Below, one piece after another: positions 8,134-13,994 of a stretch of 13,994 nt of DNA. The notes under the pieces were generated by a model that was not told the DNA's origin, ran no database searches, and saw only the letters and a program-made list of their open reading frames with translations. Within the stretch, counting starts at the first letter, position 1, and every line of letters starts with the position of its first letter. Origin of the DNA: DATDPY01 sp964395765 (GTDB lineage: Bacteria; Bacteroidota; Bacteroidia; Cytophagales; Cyclobacteriaceae); NCBI GenBank assembly GCA_964395765.1, contig CAYNCU010000110.1:1-13994 (forward strand), in the 5' to 3' direction. The translations under genes and the position numbers were made by a program.

Positions 8134-8193
8134 ATGTCAAATAATTTCCAAATTCCAATTATCAACTTCCAAATTTCAATTTTCAATATCCAA
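8134..8193. repeat. iolB/iolC spacer heptad array (NNNYCAA / TTGRNNN)
   Basis: The 99-bp spacer contains degenerate 7-bp units, each ending in CAA on the plus strand. After ATGTCAA (8134-8140) and an 11-nt irregular unit come six contiguous units at 8152-8193: ATTCCAA, TTATCAA, CTTCCAA, ATTTCAA, TTTTCAA and TATCCAA. Read on the minus (mRNA-sense) strand these are TTGRNNN heptads. The first of them, TTGGATA, also occurs in the array at the right end of the window. No coding or RNA-gene signal is evident here. Confidence 0.6.
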
Positions 8194-8211
8194 CTTTGTG
8201 ATCTTACCGTT

Positions 8212-9081
8212 TCAATCGGCAACCACCATTGGCAATCTCGGGTCCTTTCCTTTCCAGGAGTTATAGATCCATTTATGATCCGGATCATCGGAGTTGGCGA
8301 GGGACTGATCGCTGCCGGCAAGAAAATTAAGGTAATAAACATTATACCCGTGTCCGGCAACCACAGGGTGGTATCCCCTGGGGACAAGGACCACATCATT
8401 ATTATGGGCCCGGGCTATTTTATCAAGGCTTCGATCGGAATTATAAACCTGTTGAATAGCATAGCCCTGCGGCTTATCGATTTTATAAAAATAGATTTCT
8501 TCCAGGCATGCTTCTTCTACCTTTCCCTCGGCGCCAACCTTCCTGATATCATGTTTATGGGCTGGGAAGGACGACCAGTTTCCGGATGGCGTATACACTT
8601 CAACGGATACGATTTTATGACATCCGAAGCCCGGCTGTATGAGACTGTTGATCTGGCGCGTTGCATTGTCACCGCCGCGGATCTCGATCGCCGCTTCGGC
8701 CGGTTTTTTAAAGACAGCAGGATGATCTTCATCAGTTTCACACCAACCATACGCGATATCGAGTATTTCACTGACAGCCGTCAGCTCAAAGGTAGTATGC
8801 CTGGGCAGGTATAATGTGTAGGCTATCCCGCTGAAGACATCTTTCCGCCCGTTAATGGTTTTCCAGCTTCCCTTATCGGAAATAACGGAATAATCACCGC
8901 TCAACAGGATTATTCCATATTCATTATCTCCCGTATCACCTTTCCATGTTTCCCCTTTTATTAACAACCGGGCTTCAAAGTTCAGGTATGACCAGAAAGC
9001 TTCTTCCCTGGTTACCCGATGATAAACTCCTGAATCGGCAAGGGGATGTAATAATAAATCGCATTTTGGATCGCGCTTCAT
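8212..9081 (-). CDS. iolB: 5-deoxy-glucuronate isomerase IolB
   Basis: Isomerises 5-deoxy-D-glucuronate to 2-deoxy-5-keto-D-gluconate, between IolD and IolC; cytoplasmic metal-dependent bicupin of the KduI/IolB family. The 289 residues are slightly longer than the roughly 270 usual for IolB. The second cupin carries the recognisable metal site: GNWSSFPAHKHD (167-178) with H175 and H177, EEIYFYK (194-200) with a Glu ligand, and PRGYHPV (234-240) with H238. The following YYLNFLAG and a C-terminal WIYNSW are also IolB-like. The first cupin (about 25-110) appears to lack a full metal set, as expected. ATG start only 6 nt beyond the aldolase stop, so the two are tightly coupled. Confidence 0.95.
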   Translation of the reverse strand: MKRDPKCDLLLHPLADSGVYHRVTREEAFWSYLNFEARLLIKGETWKGDTGDNEYGIILLSGDYSVISDKGSWKTINGRKDVFSGIAYTLYLPRHTTFELTAVSEILDIAYGWCETDEDHPAVFKKPAEAAIEIRGGDNATRQINSLIQPGFGCHKIVSVEVYTPSGNWSSFPAHKHDIRKVGAEGKVEEACLEEIYFYKIDKPQGYAIQQVYNSDRSLDKIARAHNNDVVLVPRGYHPVVAGHGYNVYYLNFLAGSDQSLANSDDPDHKWIYNSWKGKDPRLPMVVAD

Positions 9082-9087
9082 GCTTGA

Positions 9088-10032
9088 TTATTTAACAGGT
9101 AATTTAATAAATTGATTTTTTCCAACGGCTCCCAGGACTTCAAATTTTTCCAGCAGGAATTTTTCAAATTCCGAAATAAACGTTTTACCCGGAATAACCG
9201 GATCGATCAGTTCCGGGCTGTTCATGAAGAACTCACGATGTACCCGGGTCCAGATAAGCCGGGCATCTGTGGCTATATTTACCTTACATATTCCCAATCC
9301 AATGGCTTTTTTCAATTGATCGTTGTCAACCCCTTTGGCCGTGGTCCCGAGCTTACCCCCCCTGGCATTTATCCTTTTAATTTCAGAAGGTTCGACACCC
9401 GAGCCTCCGTGGAGTACCAGGGGAAAGCCCGGCATCCTTTTACCGATCTCCTCCAGTATTCCGAATTGTATACCCTCTCCTCCGGAAAACTTATAGGCAC
9501 CGTGACTGGTACCAACGGCAATGGCAAGACTGTCGCACCCGGTTTTCCTGACGAAATCTACAACCTCTTCAGGTTTGGTATATTTACTTTTCAATGAAAG
9601 GATATCGTCTTCTACCCCTGCCAGTACTCCCAGTTCCGCTTCCACTTCTATGTCCGATGCATGCGCCGCTGTAACAACCTTTAAAGTTCTGGAAATATTT
9701 TGTTCATAGGTATCATGAGAAGCATCGATCATCACAGAATTATATCCTCCTGTTTCGAGTGCGTTTTCTATATGTGCCTCATTGCCATGATCCAGGTGAA
9801 CGGCAAAAATGACATCCGGGTAAAGTCTATGGCCCGCATCAATCATGGATAAAAGCAATTCCGGGCTGGCATAGTTCCTTGCTGCAGGTGTGGTCTGGAC
9901 GATGAAGGGGGCACGGGCTTTCTGGGCGGCAGAAAATAATCCGATGACCTGTTCCATGCACCAAATGTTTACCGCCGCCAGTGCGTATTCGGAATAACAA
10001 ATTTGAAATAACCTTCCTGGATTGACGACCAT
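9088..10032 (-). CDS. iolJ: Class II aldolase, probable 6-phospho-5-dehydro-2-deoxy-D-gluconate aldolase (IolJ-like)
   Basis: Zn-dependent class II aldolase of the fructose-bisphosphate aldolase family. Here it probably cleaves 2-deoxy-5-keto-gluconate 6-phosphate to dihydroxyacetone phosphate and malonate semialdehyde. The 314 residues form a TIM barrel. Catalytic D81 and metal ligand H82 lie in HLDHGN, followed by EVEAELG, H177 in AVGTSHGAYK, H208 in LHGGSG, and phosphate-binding N252 in KVNIATD. Sequence alone cannot separate IolJ from Fba or tagatose-bisphosphate aldolase. The assignment rests on this being the first gene of the iol cluster, 6 nt from iolB, with the other pathway enzymes all present. 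ATG start. Nothing else lies between it and the divergent plus-strand gene, so the main operon promoter should be just upstream. Confidence 0.88.
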   Translation of the reverse strand: MVVNPGRLFQICYSEYALAAVNIWCMEQVIGLFSAAQKARAPFIVQTTPAARNYASPELLLSMIDAGHRLYPDVIFAVHLDHGNEAHIENALETGGYNSVMIDASHDTYEQNISRTLKVVTAAHASDIEVEAELGVLAGVEDDILSLKSKYTKPEEVVDFVRKTGCDSLAIAVGTSHGAYKFSGGEGIQFGILEEIGKRMPGFPLVLHGGSGVEPSEIKRINARGGKLGTTAKGVDNDQLKKAIGLGICKVNIATDARLIWTRVHREFFMNSPELIDPVIPGKTFISEFEKFLLEKFEVLGAVGKNQFIKLPVK

Positions 10033-10272
10033 TTGCTAATTTTTTTTAGTATGATCCCGGCTAATGATCAATCTATAAAGTAAGCAAGGATAATTTAATT
10101 CTCATAGTTTTAAGCGGTTATTCAATGTTTCGCGTTGCCGATTCAGGATTTTCATCCTTTGTTAATTTTAAATAATTAAAATTCCAGGGCTAAATCCGAT
10201 GAATTTATTGGCATGAAATTAGTTTCAACAGTTACATAAAAAATGTAGATTTCATAAATAAATTTTTGAGTG
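10033..10272. promoter_or_regulatory. Divergent intergenic region: iol operon promoter (minus) and DUF6340 gene promoter (plus)
   Basis: This 240-bp region separates the divergently transcribed aldolase and DUF6340-type genes, so both promoters should lie here. Plus strand: TTTC (10223-10226), 19 bp, TAGATTTC (10246-10253) has the geometry of the Bacteroidota TTTG/TAnnTTTG promoter, with the final base differing in both boxes. Minus strand: TATCCTTG (10092 to 10085) is a one-mismatch -7 box about 50 nt before the aldolase start, but no convincing -33 box accompanies it. An all-A/T hairpin AATTTTAA-ATAA-TTAAAATT occupies 10164-10183 and could be an operator. All calls are by eye and weak. Confidence 0.4.
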
Positions 10273-11310
10273 ATGAAAAAATTATACGTATTATTATCCC
10301 TGTTCCTGGTTTTCATGATTGCCAGTGCCTCTTCCATTATCACTTTCCGGGTTATGTTGCCTGCCCCGGTCACCCTGCCGAAGAATATAAAGACGATTGC
10401 AATTATCGACAGAACTGTCCCTGAAAAAAAAGGTGTCAATATTGTTGAAGGCGTGCTGACGGGCGAAGGAGTAGGGGAGGATAAAGATGCCGCGCAGGTT
10501 ACGCTTGACGGGGTTTATTCCGTTATGCAATATTCCCCGATTTTCAAGGCGATCCGTACTTCCGAAATGCTGAAGGGTACCAGCTTTGGAAATGCCTTTC
10601 CGAACCCGCTTCCATGGGACACGGTTGAAATGTTATGCAAAAAATACAACGCAGATGCAGTTCTTTCCCTGGAAAGTTTTGATTCGAATTTTATTATTTC
10701 GGGAGGCACAAATTTATTGCCTGGTCAGAATAAAGTTGGCGAAGTGATCGGTATGGCACAGCATGTCGCCAGTGGTTCGAATTCAGTGAACCTGGGATTC
10801 CGCCTATACTATCCGGAAGAGAAAAATATCATTGACGAATATCGTTTTTCGCAAAACATTAACTGGGATCATCCCGCCAATTCCCTGACCGATGCCGTCA
10901 ATGCGATCGCCGGTAAAAACCAGGCGGTTAAGGATGCCGGTTATAAGGCCGGGATATTATATGCCCGCCGCGTTACGCCTCAATGGTATTCGGTTTCCAG
11001 GGAGTATTATAAAAGGGGTAAGCATAACCAGGACCTTGCCGAAGGAGCCAGGATGATGGAGATCAATAATTGGGACAATGCCATTTCTTCACTTGAAAAA
11101 GCGGTCCAAAGCCGGAAAAGAAAGGTTAAAGGAAGGGCAGCGCACAACCTGGCGGTAGTATATGAGATCCTGGGAAACCTCGATTCCGCAAAAATATGGG
11201 CTCAGGATGCTTACGCAAAATACAGGAATAAGCCTTCCAAATACTATTTGTATGATCTTAATAACAGGATTCAAAACCAGGAAATCCTCAATCAACAGTT
11301 GGACAAATAA
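10273..11310 (+). CDS. DUF6340-like exported protein with C-terminal TPR-like region
   Basis: Function unknown. The 345 residues begin with a Lys pair and a hydrophobic stretch (about 4-19, MKKLYVLLSLFLVFMIASA), which looks like a Sec signal peptide and suggests export to the periplasm or outer membrane. The next segment, VMLPAPVTLPKNIKTIAIIDR (28-47), together with later VLSLESFDSNF and GFRLYYPEEKNIIDEYRF, resembles the DUF6340 family of Bacteroidota. Residues about 255-320 (GARMMEINNWDNAISSLEKA, then AHNLAVVYEILGNLDSAKIWAQDAY) read as two tetratricopeptide-like repeats. Family members I know are usually lipoproteins, but no lipobox cysteine is visible here. A GTG at 10270 is also possible; I chose the adjacent ATG because it begins the normal signal peptide. 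It is co-directional with the permease 166 bp downstream. Confidence 0.8.
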   Translation: MKKLYVLLSLFLVFMIASASSIITFRVMLPAPVTLPKNIKTIAIIDRTVPEKKGVNIVEGVLTGEGVGEDKDAAQVTLDGVYSVMQYSPIFKAIRTSEMLKGTSFGNAFPNPLPWDTVEMLCKKYNADAVLSLESFDSNFIISGGTNLLPGQNKVGEVIGMAQHVASGSNSVNLGFRLYYPEEKNIIDEYRFSQNINWDHPANSLTDAVNAIAGKNQAVKDAGYKAGILYARRVTPQWYSVSREYYKRGKHNQDLAEGARMMEINNWDNAISSLEKAVQSRKRKVKGRAAHNLAVVYEILGNLDSAKIWAQDAYAKYRNKPSKYYLYDLNNRIQNQEILNQQLDK

Positions 11311-11415
11311 ATCGAAAGACCGGACCGGTGCATTCCCTGCTGTTACACCAATTAATAGTATGGTTTTATTAACTTAATCGCAGGAGGTACGTAATAAAAT
11401 ACAGGATTATTTTTT

Positions 11416-11447
11416 ATTGGGTTGAACCTGGAAATTCACTATTTTTA
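11416..11447 (+). promoter_or_regulatory. Candidate promoter for the ABC permease gene
   Basis: ATTG (11416-11419), 20 bp, TATTTTTA (11440-11447) matches the spacing of the Bacteroidota -33 TTTG / -7 TAnnTTTG promoter with one mismatch per box. It would start transcription about 20-25 nt before the ATG at 11477. The leader is A/C-rich with no Shine-Dalgarno, as is common in this phylum. A promoter here would let the permease be expressed separately from the DUF6340-type gene. Confidence 0.35.
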
Positions 11448-11476
11448 ATATTCCAACAACACAAAAACACAACACC

Positions 11477-13855
11477 ATGATCAGGAACTTCTTATTCATT
11501 GCCGTAAGGAACCTCCTTAAAAACAGGTTTTTTGTCGTAATCAATATTCTGGGATTGGCCATTGCTCTCGGATGCGCCATCGTCGCTTATTTAAACTGGG
11601 AGTTTAATGTTGATTTTGACAAGCAATATAAAAATGCCAATAAAATATACCGAGTGAATTTCGTCCGGATTACCGACGGAAAACCGGTGAAGAACGGGGA
11701 TTGTCCCATGCCGCTCGGTAATATTATCCGCTTGAATTTCGGCCAGGTGGCAAAGGTAGCCCGGGTATACCCGGCCGGAGGAAATTTCAAGGTGGGGGAC
11801 GAATTATTTAGGACTTCGGTAACCTGTGTCGATCCTGAGTTTTTTGACCTCTTTAATTTCAAAATGCTTACAGGCGATATCAAAAATATAAAAAATAAGT
11901 CCAGGATATTCATAAGCTCCGAACTGGCAAAAAAATATTTCTCAGGGAACAATGATCCTACAGGTCAGATGATCACTTATATCAACGGCGATAAAAGGAT
12001 TGAATTTATCGTCGGCGGCGTGTTTAAGAAACCCCCGCTGAATTCAAGCTTCCAGGCAGATGCTTATGTACATTTTGACAACGCGCTTGATGTTAGGAAC
12101 TGGAAAGAAGATGACTGGTCGTTATTCAACTCTACTTTTATCATGGTGGATAACCCCCGTGATGTATCCGGTATCGAAAAAAAATTACAGCAATATGTGG
12201 AGATTCAAAACCGGTCCAAGGAGGATTATAAAGTAGATCATTACTATCTTGATCCCTTTAAGGGAATGGCCGTCCGCGCCCAGCAGGAACAGGTCTGGAA
12301 TCATTGGTTCAACTACAGTTTGCCGGTTTCAGAATTTTACGGTACAACCATCATGGCCATACTACTGCTCCTGCTTGCCTGTTTTAATTTCACAAATACT
12401 TCCATCGCCATCGCCAATAAACGCATCAAAGAAATCGGAATACGGAAGGTGCTCGGAGCCGGGAAAAGACAACTGATCGCCCAGTTCCTGGGAGAAAATG
12501 TGTTGCTTGCATTCCTCGCCCTGCTCCTGGGAATAGCCTTTGCCACTTTTTTGGTTCCTCTGTATAGTTCGCTATGGACGTTTCTGGATATTCACCTGGA
12601 CCTTGTGCAAAATGCCGGATTGATCCTCTTTTTATTTTTAATGTTGATCCTCACCGGCTTTATCTCCGGTGGGTACCCCTCCTGGTATGTGAGCGGTTTT
12701 CAGCCGGCTAGTGTCCTGAAAGGAAATTATAAATTCAGCGGCACGAATTATTTTACCCGGACATTACTCACCCTGCAGTATGCCATATCCATTATTTCTG
12801 TCGTTACCGGATTTATTTACTGGGGGAATGCTGAATACCAGAAAAACTATGACATGGGCTTTAACCAGAAAAGTACCCTTTATGCCTATGTCGGCAGCGG
12901 GGATGACTTTCAGACTTATAAAAATGAATTGGTCAGTTACGGGAAAATCAATTCCATCGCGGGATCCAATAACAGTGTGACGGCATCATGGTATAACGAT
13001 CCGGTAAAATGTGAGTCAACTGAGATGGATGCCAATATCCTGGACATAGGCGACGGATATTTGAATACCATCGGAGCTACCATTCTGGAAGGAAGAGATT
13101 TCATAAAGGACAGCCAGTCGGATATCAAAAATTCAGTTATCGTGAACGAAGACCTGGTAAAAAAATTCGGATGGAGCCAGGCGATAGGGAAAAGAATATT
13201 GCAAAAAGATACTATCCCTTTATATGTTGTCGGCGTGGTGAAAAATATTTTTATCGACGGGGGACTCTGGAACCCGCTTCAACCTATGATGTTCCGCTAT
13301 ATCCCTGAAAAGGATTATAAATATATTACCGTAAGCACCGATCTTTCCAATATTAAAAATGTTCATGATTACATGGAATCGCAATGGAAAATAGTTTTCC
13401 CGGACGTCCTGCCCACGGTTACCTATATGGATAACAATAAGGCACAAACCACCCAGATCAATAATCATATCAAAGCCGTATTCATATTTCTTGGATTGGC
13501 TTCTTTGATTTTGTCGTCCATTGGATTGTTCAGCCTCGTTTCCCTGAATGTCATTAAAAGGACAAAGGAGATCGGGATCCGGAAAGTGCTGGGAGCTTCT
13601 ATACCGAGAATAGTCAGAAACCTTAGCCTCGAATTCGTGATCATTATCTCCATCGCTTCCGTTCTTGGATCCGTTTCCGGCTATTTTCTTGCCTATATGA
13701 TGATGGACACCATCTGGAAATATCATTTGCCCGTGGAATATACACCGTTTGTTCTGTCTGTCATAATCTTATTCGGTGTCAGCGCGCTGACCGTAGGGTG
13801 GAGGATTATCAGTGCGGCCTCCGTAAACCCGGCGCATTCCCTGAGAAATGAATAA
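11477..13855 (+). CDS. ABC transporter permease, duplicated MacB/FtsX type
   Basis: Inner-membrane permease subunit of the type VII (MacB/LolC/FtsX-like) ABC superfamily. These act as mechanotransmission or extrusion systems and need a separate ATPase. The 792 residues contain two similar halves. The first has TM1 (about 18-40), a periplasmic MacB-type domain (about 45-280) and an FtsX domain with helices at about 288-310, 340-362 and 380-400. The second has a helix at about 430-449, a second periplasmic domain (about 455-660) and a second FtsX domain with helices at about 665-692, 718-742 and 757-778. Each FtsX domain carries the coupling-type segment KEIGIRKVLGA (residues 318-328 and 697-707), and each half ends with the usual PASVLKGN or NPAHSLRNE. 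No ATP-binding gene is present nearby, so the substrate cannot be inferred. ATG start after an A/C-rich leader. Confidence 0.93.
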   Translation: MIRNFLFIAVRNLLKNRFFVVINILGLAIALGCAIVAYLNWEFNVDFDKQYKNANKIYRVNFVRITDGKPVKNGDCPMPLGNIIRLNFGQVAKVARVYPAGGNFKVGDELFRTSVTCVDPEFFDLFNFKMLTGDIKNIKNKSRIFISSELAKKYFSGNNDPTGQMITYINGDKRIEFIVGGVFKKPPLNSSFQADAYVHFDNALDVRNWKEDDWSLFNSTFIMVDNPRDVSGIEKKLQQYVEIQNRSKEDYKVDHYYLDPFKGMAVRAQQEQVWNHWFNYSLPVSEFYGTTIMAILLLLLACFNFTNTSIAIANKRIKEIGIRKVLGAGKRQLIAQFLGENVLLAFLALLLGIAFATFLVPLYSSLWTFLDIHLDLVQNAGLILFLFLMLILTGFISGGYPSWYVSGFQPASVLKGNYKFSGTNYFTRTLLTLQYAISIISVVTGFIYWGNAEYQKNYDMGFNQKSTLYAYVGSGDDFQTYKNELVSYGKINSIAGSNNSVTASWYNDPVKCESTEMDANILDIGDGYLNTIGATILEGRDFIKDSQSDIKNSVIVNEDLVKKFGWSQAIGKRILQKDTIPLYVVGVVKNIFIDGGLWNPLQPMMFRYIPEKDYKYITVSTDLSNIKNVHDYMESQWKIVFPDVLPTVTYMDNNKAQTTQINNHIKAVFIFLGLASLILSSIGLFSLVSLNVIKRTKEIGIRKVLGASIPRIVRNLSLEFVIIISIASVLGSVSGYFLAYMMMDTIWKYHLPVEYTPFVLSVIILFGVSALTVGWRIISAASVNPAHSLRNE

Positions 13856-13885
13856 AATTGATCCTATATCTTAACTTTTAAATCT

Positions 13886-13953
13886 GAATATTAAATATTG
13901 AATATTGGATTGAATATTGAATATTGAATATTGGATATTGGATATTGGATATT
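13886..13953 (+). repeat. Heptanucleotide tandem array (GAATATT / GGATATT)
   Basis: Nine full 7-bp units and one 5-bp truncated unit run without other interruption: GAATATT, AAATATT, GAATATT, GGATT (short), three GAATATT, then three GGATATT. The sequence then degrades into GATATTATTATC. Equivalent phase names are TTGAATA and TTGGATA. It begins 30 bp after the permease stop codon. Adjacent identical variants grouped together suggest growth by slippage or unequal copying. Confidence 0.85.
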
Positions 13954-13970
13954 GATATTATTATCAAAAA

Positions 13971-13991
13971 CCAAGAATCAAGACTCAAAAA
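13971..13991 (-). repeat. Second short heptad array in opposite orientation
   Basis: CCAAGAA, TCAAGAC and TCAAAAA are three in-phase 7-bp units, which on the minus strand carry TTGG/TTGA cores every seven bases. They face the 13886-13953 array and probably continue past the window end. With so few units this is a modest call. Confidence 0.45.
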
Positions 13992-13994
13992 TTA

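Noticed and set aside
8134..8814. 226-codon plus-strand open frame opposite iolB, starting in the heptad array
   Set aside because: It overlaps the IolB coding sequence with intact cupin motifs. Its beginning is just translated repeat, and no domain is recognisable.
11319..11329. ACCGGACCGGT palindrome after the DUF6340-like gene, considered as a terminator
   Set aside because: The symmetry has only one central base, so no hairpin loop can form, and no T-run follows.
11382..11388. Strong Shine-Dalgarno-like AGGAGGT upstream of the permease
   Set aside because: No start codon follows at a usable distance, and the permease ATG is about 90 nt further on. It is probably coincidental.
1..13994. 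tRNA, rRNA, insertion sequence, integrase, phage or defence genes
   Set aside because: None was recognised on either strand. The gene-bearing parts are explained by metabolic, transport and envelope genes.

Overview
The window is a bacterial chromosomal segment, most likely from the phylum Bacteroidota (Bacteroidia-like). Four things point there. Spacers are very A/T-rich and start codons generally lack Shine-Dalgarno motifs. One gene encodes a DUF6340-type exported protein, a family I know mainly from Bacteroidota. Another encodes an ABC permease of the duplicated MacB/FtsX type that is abundant in this phylum. Sugar uptake is by an SSS symporter placed inside a catabolic operon. This assignment is inference from gene content and style; no rRNA or marker gene is present.

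Positions 1-10032 hold eight minus-strand genes that together make a complete myo-inositol catabolic pathway. In transcription order they are a class II aldolase (iolJ-like), iolB, iolC, iolD, an SSS sodium/solute symporter, mmsA (iolA), iolE and iolG. The symporter would import inositol. IolG oxidises it to scyllo-inosose, IolE dehydrates that, and IolD opens the ring to 5-deoxyglucuronate. IolB isomerises this to 2-deoxy-5-ketogluconate and IolC phosphorylates it. The aldolase splits the product into dihydroxyacetone phosphate and malonate semialdehyde, and MmsA/IolA converts the semialdehyde to acetyl-CoA. The C-terminal end of iolG lies beyond position 1. iolG is also interrupted by a 10-N assembly gap across which the reading frame shifts. 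No regulator gene (such as IolR) is visible.

Positions 10033-10272 form a divergent intergenic region. To its right, on the plus strand, are a DUF6340-like exported protein with a C-terminal TPR-like region (10273-11310) and a 792-residue ABC transporter permease without an adjacent ATPase (11477-13855). The window ends in an A/T-rich intergenic stretch carrying a heptanucleotide tandem array.

I do not see a new multi-gene system. The features worth a second look are small. Degenerate 7-bp-period arrays lie in three spacers (iolB/iolC, iolC/iolD and the right end), two of them sharing a TTGRNNN unit. The symporter appears to start at TTG. A/T palindromes sharing a 10-mer lie upstream of mmsA and in the divergent region. 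The iolG frame needs correcting across the assembly gap.
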